Shown here piece by piece: positions 59,034 to 64,000 of a stretch of 64,000 nt of DNA. The position numbers and the translations under genes were made by a program. Position 1 is the first letter of the stretch. Each line of letters begins with the position of its first letter. Location: assembly GCA_008477525.1 (NCBI GenBank), contig SPDT01000005.1, positions 4,464,001 to 4,528,000 of the forward strand, given 5' to 3'. The notes under the pieces were generated by a model. The model saw only the letters and a list, made by a program, of their open reading frames with translations, did no database searches and had not been told where the DNA came from. Source of the DNA: Hypomyces perniciosus (lineage: Eukaryota; Ascomycota; Sordariomycetes; Hypocreales; Hypocreaceae).

Positions 59034-60054
59034 ATGGGTGGCGTGCCGTCTGTCCCCACTGATCCGACCCGGACCCTCCAGGTCATCGGCGCCGGATACT
59101 CCCGCACCGGAACCGTTTCCATGGCCATAGCCCTTGAGAAACTGCTCGACGGGCCGGTGATGCACGGAGGGACCCAGCTTTTCGGGCGAGAAGATGGCAA
59201 GTCCATGGCTTCTGTCCATATCCTCGTTAGATCTATACTATACTAACATTTCCTCCTCCTCCTCGCAGCCTACGTCAAACTCTGGTGCGAAATCTTCGAA
59301 AACCGTGACAACAAACCTGTCCTCATGAAGCTCCTCCGCGAAGCCACCGCCGGCTTCGTGGGCATCACCGATAACCCTGCCCTAATGTTCCTCACCGAGC
59401 TGCTCGAACTATACCCAGACGCCAAAGTCGTGCTCGTCACCCGTGATCCGGACCGTTGGTTCAAGAGCATGCAGGTGATCGTAAATGGTGCTTCTATTCA
59501 TCCACTTCTCCTCAAGATGTGGCTTTTGCCGTGCCCGACGTGGCGATGGGCGCCGCTGTGGTTGCGTCATATGGGCGAATTGTAAGTTGTCAATACAGAT
59601 CCCCTAATTGACGACACACTGTTAGTATTATTGAGGACCTAATTGCTGATTCTCCAACTCATGCAGAGAAAGTAAGCGATTCAAAGATCCATGGTCCAAA
59701 GGTATGCATACTCCGTCGAAGTGCCAGAGGAAAGTGCGAGAACATGAACTAGACTGATGGTCTTCTATAGAGCGAATAATCACGTACAACGACTGGGTTC
59801 GCGCTCATGTTCCAGCCGATAGGTTAATCACCATGGAACTCAAGGAGGGCTGGGAGCCTCTGGCCAAGTTCCTGGACAAGCCCATTCCCAACGAGCCATT
59901 CCCCCGAGCCAACGACAGCGAAGCGGTAGCGGCCTTTTTGAAGTACATGTTTAGGACAGCAAGTGCCATTTGGGTGGGCATTTTTGTGGTGATGATGTTC
60001 TTGTCGTGGGGAGGTTTACAGGTGTGGAGGAATAATAGTATGATGATGGCGTGA
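59034..60054 (+). CDS. Sulfotransferase-like P-loop protein with C-terminal membrane anchor
   Basis: Four exons (59034-59196, 59269-59581, 59667-59701, 59771-60054) give about 264 residues. The first intron has a GC donor (GCAAGT) with TACTAAC branch and CAG acceptor; the others are GT-AG. Exon 3 is only 35 bp. The N-terminal IGAGYSRTGTVSM matches the phosphosulfate-binding loop of the Sulfotransfer_4 type found across fungi, and VVLVTRDPDRWFKSM matches the second conserved block. A hydrophobic segment (about residues 235-255, WVGIFVVMMFLSW) near the C-terminus suggests tail anchoring. Acceptor substrate unknown; some fungal relatives are annotated as NAD-dependent epimerases, which these motifs do not support. 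Confidence 0.85.
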
Positions 60055-60244
60055 GAATGATGTGGAGATGTTCACCGTTAGTATCATATCATATTGCAGC
60101 ACTATAACACAACAACTAATTGAGCATTTGAAGAAGTAATATTCAATAGCAATGCTGATTGAGGATCATTCCATGAGGTGCCTCAAAAAAAAAGTATAAG
60201 TTTGAAACACAGGGTCAGAGGCGAGATGCCGCAAAAATAGAAGC

Positions 60245-60331
60245 TCTCCGGGGACGGAGTCGAACCGCCGACATTTCGGTGAGATGTGATCCATTACAGC
60301 CGAACGCCATTACCAACTAGACCACCCAGAG
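60245..60331 (-). tRNA. tRNA-Tyr (anticodon GTA) with 13-nt intron
   Basis: 87 nt in total. The acceptor stem CTCTGGG pairs with CCCGGAG, followed by discriminator A. The anticodon stem TTCGG/CCGAA encloses CTGTAA, a 13-nt intron (TGGATCACATCTC) directly after position 37, and A38. The T arm is GGCGG-TTCGACT-CCGTC with one G-T pair. Nuclear tRNA-Tyr genes in fungi regularly carry an intron at this place. Confidence 0.93.
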
Positions 60332-60662
60332 TGAATTCCTATTGGCTTGTTGGAACGGCGCGAGCAAATGTGCTGTATCAACCTGGAATGGCAGATTTTG
60401 GTGAGCAATTGCTCATCTTTCATCAGAATACTAGTATTGGTGTTGTTGAATACATAATCCAACATCCGGAGTGACTCAACGGTGTGAAAGTATGCTGCAT
60501 AGAGCTGCTGATAATTACCAAGATTCCATGTAAATGCGCATTTGTAATAATACGTAATGTCCAGACAATTCAATTCGTCAGTCTCATTGCTGCCATGTTT
60601 TGTCTGATGGTTCCTATTCATGCCTCATGCTCAAACGTATCCGCCTCATCGTGATATCAAAC
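60332..60662. other. Spacer between tRNA-Tyr and thymidylate kinase
   Basis: No gene seen. Likely contains the 3' UTR of the minus-strand kinase. Confidence 0.45.
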
Positions 60663-61578
60663 TCAATGCGCCATCCTCACCACCTTACCCAACTCTCCAG
60701 CTTCAACCTGACCAATTCTCCTCCTCACCTTTCCCCAAATATCCTCTGAAACCTCCTCCACCGTCCTCCCAGCATCCACCACCACAATATCCTCCTCATC
60801 CTGCCTCCACTGCGCACCGCCCAGCCCACCCAACTGCTGCAGCAAACCCTGGCCCTTGATATCCTGTCCACCCATGCTAAGCGCCCAGAAGAGCTCCCGC
60901 ACTGTCCTTTGCATCTCTTCCTTTTCGTACTTCTCGCCGCCCCAGCCGCCGCGCGCCTTGGCTTGTGCCTCGTCTAGATCGAGAAAGAGGACCATATCAG
61001 GGCGGGGAAGGCCATTGTCCGGTGCGCGGGCCCAGGAGAGCGAGAGGTGAGGGTTCTTTTTAGCTGCCGAGTAGACAATTCCAGAGTGGTAGAATCGATC
61101 TGAAATCACGGTTGTGCCGGAAGCCAGAAGCGTCCGGATCTGATTCCTGCATCGTAGTTGAGGACATGAAATCCTGCGTCATGCGCCATGGTCATGAGAG
61201 GAGAATAGGCACTTACGCTGCTTCCCACCTGTTGGCGCTGAATAGTAGATGAATTACATGATCGTCCATCTCAACATTGCTTTTAAGATAGCCATCAATC
61301 ATCTGCCCAATTGGCGTTGTCCTATCTACTCTCTTTGTCAGTCTCCTGTGCCCTATTTTTCATCATCAACATTTCGAGGGACAACAAGACTCACCTGGAA
61401 ACCTCATAATCTTGACGGGTCTCCCCTCTTCCACAAACCTCTGCTCCAGTAACTTGACCTGCGTCGTCTTGCCACTTCGATCCAGCCCCTCCAGCACGAT
61501 GAAGGCCCCTCTCGCATCACCACTTTTTGCCGAGGCGCTGGTAATTGCCGCATGCGCTGGGTCGTTGGTTGACGCCAT
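60663..61578 (-). CDS. tmk: Thymidylate kinase
   Basis: Phosphorylates dTMP to dTDP for DNA synthesis; the yeast homologue is Cdc8. Three exons (61578-61395, 61325-61217, 61146-60663) with matching phases give about 258 residues. The P-loop is IVLEGLDRSGKTTQ (about residues 27-40), followed across the introns by DRTTPIGQMIDGYL, HLLFSANRWEAANQIRTLL, and the DR motif ISDRFYHSGIVYSAAKK. The region after residue 150 carries a longer insertion rich in Gly and Glu than bacterial enzymes, within the fungal range. The start ATG gives MASTNDPAHAAI; no upstream in-frame ATG exists near it. Confidence 0.95.
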
Positions 61579-62115
61579 GGCAGCTTCTCTGATGGCCTTT
61601 TCAACCCTTTGCAAGATGGAGAATCCTAGAGTGAGGAGAGTAGGGTTAAAATGGAATGGATGTTGGAGTAAGATCTAGACTAGGTGAGCTGAGAGTTGGG
61701 TGGGCGATTCCATCACACAAGTTCACACTGTGCATGTGGAGGCACGTGGTGCAGAATGTATACAGTGTGGCATCATTTCTCACACCATTGGCATTCGCGG
61801 CATTAAGACAATGCAGGTTCATGAAGCATCATCTCACATAGAGATGTCCTATAATAAAAAGGATGCGGGTTATGCACATGAATGAGAACACTAGGCGTAC
61901 ACTTATAACCCAAACCAAGCGACAGTCCAATTCCAACGCCTGGTATAGCCATACCATGTGTACCAGTAGACGCCAGACAGAACCCAAGACCGAAAACACG
62001 ATTATCCACCAAGTCCAACATTTTCGAAAAGCAAACAGCCAGCCACACGGCATACCATCCATCAGAGTCATCAAACATCAATACATTCACCCCATTGCGT
62101 CGTCACAAGCCCGTA
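61579..62115. other. Kinase promoter and 3' flank of next gene
   Basis: No gene seen on either strand. Confidence 0.45.
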
Positions 62116-63392
62116 TCATGAGCTCTCTGTTATCGTCTCAGCGTCGTCCTTGGCGCTTCCGCTTTCCCACAGCTCAAAGCTCTCCCCTGTACCCTCAATA
62201 GGTCGCAGAACTGCGGCTTTGGATGATGACCCGCTGGATTTCGACATGAGAGCGTCAATGTCGTCTTGAATCTCCAGCTCAGGCTCCTCATTCTCGGGTT
62301 CGGGGGCAACCCTGGCAACATTAACGACTGGGGCGGCTTCCTCCTGCTGAGGCTCATCATCTTCGGGGATCAGGATTACAGACGCCTCATCGCATCCCTT
62401 GGGGTAAAAGTCGGCCGCGTTCATCTCTCCCAGAGCCACTCGTTCCTTCTCGACAACCATGTCGTCAGGGTTTTGTCGAGCGACCGTGCGGGTTGAAGTC
62501 TGAGAGACGTCATCGACTGGGGGAATGTTCTCCTTGTCACGGCCATCGGCATCTCGCCTTGCCTTTAGCTTGCTCTCCTCATCGGAGATATCCAGGACGC
62601 ATGTACCATGTTGCAGTAGGTTCGTCATTTCTTGTTCTGGGGTATCTTCGTGGATGTCAAAGAACCAGCTTGCCTTGGCCTCTGGCTGAAGCAGGCTAGA
62701 AATGACAGGTTTTTTGGTGGATGTGGCACGAGAACCATAGCTGGTGATGGTGCCCTTTAGAGCGGCATCGAGTGAGAAAGGTGCTGATGAGTCGGCGTTG
62801 AAGGACGGAGGATCAATGCGCGTGTACGGTCCGGCGGTGCGCCGTCGGTTCGAGAGAATGCCGGAGCGCTTACTCTGTGTAGGCGAACGGCCAGCGGGAG
62901 CGGCAATGGGTGACGACTTGTGCACCTTAGCGTTGGGCTTTGCAATGGGAGACTTGGGCTGCAAGGCACGTCGAGGAGTTGATGAGGCCTTTGTTGGGCT
63001 AGCAAGGAGAGATCGCGGTTCAGTGACGGGTGTGTTTGTCTTGGCGGCGAGGATGAAGTTGGAGGGCTTGAGGATGTCCTTGGATGGAGCGGCAGAGCTG
63101 GTACCCTTGGAGCGCTTAGCAAAGAGGAGAGGGTCGACATTTTCGAAGTCGTCGGTATCGAGGAGTTCAGCCTTTCGCTTTCCGCTAGATGCGTTGGCGG
63201 AGATGGCTGCTTGCGTGTCAGTAAATACGTGTACGCTTCTTGAATGACCATGGATGCCCAATGCTGAATGTTACACGGCATGTGGTAGAAGGCCAGGATG
63301 CACTCACCATTTTGCCGGTTCTTGAGGCTTGTTAGGGACTGGAGTCGGGCTCCATCGAGAGGAGCAAAGGGCTGACGGGTGACTGCAGCCAT
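62116..63392 (-). CDS. Low-complexity nuclear-type protein with KEN box
   Basis: Two exons (63392-63308 and 63206-62116) give about 391 residues. The N-terminus is MAAVTRQPFAPLDGARLQSL. A basic, Ser/Pro/Lys-rich middle (KPSNFILAAK, TPRRALQPKSPIAK, QSKRSGILSNRRRTAGPYTR) is followed by the conserved-looking blocks WFFDIHEDTPEQEMTNLLQH and CVLDISDEE, then DKENIPPVDDVSQ. KEN followed by Pro is a typical APC/C destruction signal. The C-terminus is acidic and Ser-rich. No enzyme domain is visible. A cell-cycle-regulated nuclear protein is the best guess. The acceptor is a NAGNAG site (63211-63207), so two isoforms differing by one Ala are possible. Confidence 0.75.
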
Positions 63393-63403
63393 TGCTGCGA
63401 CGC

Positions 63404-63434
63404 GGATATGGATATGGATATGGATATGGATATG
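63404..63434. repeat. GGATAT hexanucleotide repeat
   Basis: Five consecutive GGATAT units in the 5' leader of the KEN-box gene, 11 bp upstream of its start codon. Confidence 0.9.
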
Positions 63435-64000
63435 GGTGTAGGGTCTGGTGTTGATGGTTCGTGATGCGATCGATATTGCTGCGGTCCACTCTGTTGTTGT
63501 TCGGAGGGAGAGGACTAGACCGGAAAGGGAGGGCAGACGAGTCAAAGCAAATGAATGTTGAGCCTCAAATCTCTATTGTTTATCCTCCTTTGGTGCTCCT
63601 CTGCGCGAGAAAGGAAAAGCGAGCGTGTTTTGTGATTGTTGATGTGTGTTGAGAGGAGGAAATTAAAGAGGGGAAGTCGAGAGAAAGAGGGTGAGTGAGT
63701 GAAGCGAGGGCGCGACAGGTGGGAAAGCGGGAGCAGCAGCACTAATAAGAAGCGCCAGCAGTGATATTACAGGGGATAAAACAGCCCGACCAACCAATTA
63801 GTGGGGACTGGCGTACGAAGTACAGTGCGTGCAGCAGCAGTGAGTAACGCGAGAGATACCTTGCGGCAGCATGCACCACCTGCACAGAAACGATGTACTA
63901 CGAGTACTCATACTCAATATTACAGGGACAAGAGGCTGAAGTGAATGAACGATACGAAGCAAAAACGAGAGGATAGGGAAAAGGGAGAAACCAGCCGAAG
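63435..64000. other. Promoter of the KEN-box gene, window end
   Basis: No gene seen. One TACGAAGTA lies near 63813. Possible neighbouring transcription beyond the window cannot be judged. Confidence 0.45.

Noticed and set aside
62757..63545. Minus-strand frame with alternating His-Ile stretch
   Set aside because: The stretch is the GGATAT repeat in the 5' leader, and the frame has no ATG before 63392.

Overview
This is nuclear DNA from a filamentous ascomycete (Pezizomycotina). Nearly every gene is split by short introns of about 50-100 bp with GT-AG ends and CTAAC-type branch points. The gene content is typical of moulds: Zn2Cys6 regulators, a GH95 fucosidase, a TauD-type dioxygenase and a NACHT-ankyrin NLR. 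A Sordariomycete is likely, but the sequence alone does not settle the genus. CDS ranges run from start codon to stop codon; exon coordinates are given in each entry.

Layout. 0.7-13.6 kb is a run of minus-strand genes: S-adenosylmethionine decarboxylase, the Fe-S scaffold CFD1, an unknown four-helix membrane protein, a Mup1-type methionine permease and a TauD-type dioxygenase, followed by tRNA-Asp. 15.6-16.5 kb is a short-chain dehydrogenase broken by two frameshifts. 18.5-19.4 kb encodes a cysteine-rich secreted protein. 19.4-25.1 kb is a gene-poor island that carries a 250-bp solo LTR with a perfect target duplication. 25.1-32.1 kb pairs an XlnR-like Zn2Cys6 factor with a secreted GH95 alpha-L-fucosidase. 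32.8-33.9 kb is an integral membrane protein. 34-40 kb is a second decayed island, with remnants of at least two genes including a LaeA-like methyltransferase. 40.0-43.9 kb is a fungal NLR (transmembrane segment, alpha/beta hydrolase, NACHT, ankyrin repeats) with near-identical repeats and a one-base frameshift. 44.7-45.3 kb is a non-autonomous element with 85-bp terminal inverted repeats. 45.5 kb onward is mostly housekeeping: SRP54, an omega-aminotransferase / Zn2Cys6 regulator / S58 aminopeptidase trio, formyltetrahydrofolate deformylase, a sulfotransferase-like protein, intron-containing tRNA-Tyr, thymidylate kinase and a KEN-box protein.

How it fits together. Spe2, the methionine permease and purU all touch methionine, polyamine or one-carbon metabolism, but they are not an operon. 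The most suggestive functional units are the fucosidase with its neighbouring regulator, and the aminotransferase-regulator-aminopeptidase trio. Two TTCGG-N4-CCGAA palindromes lie about 0.5 kb upstream of the aminotransferase. Across all spacers runs a 9-bp word, TACGGAGTA/TACGAAGTA, seen about 30 times and not noticed in any exon.
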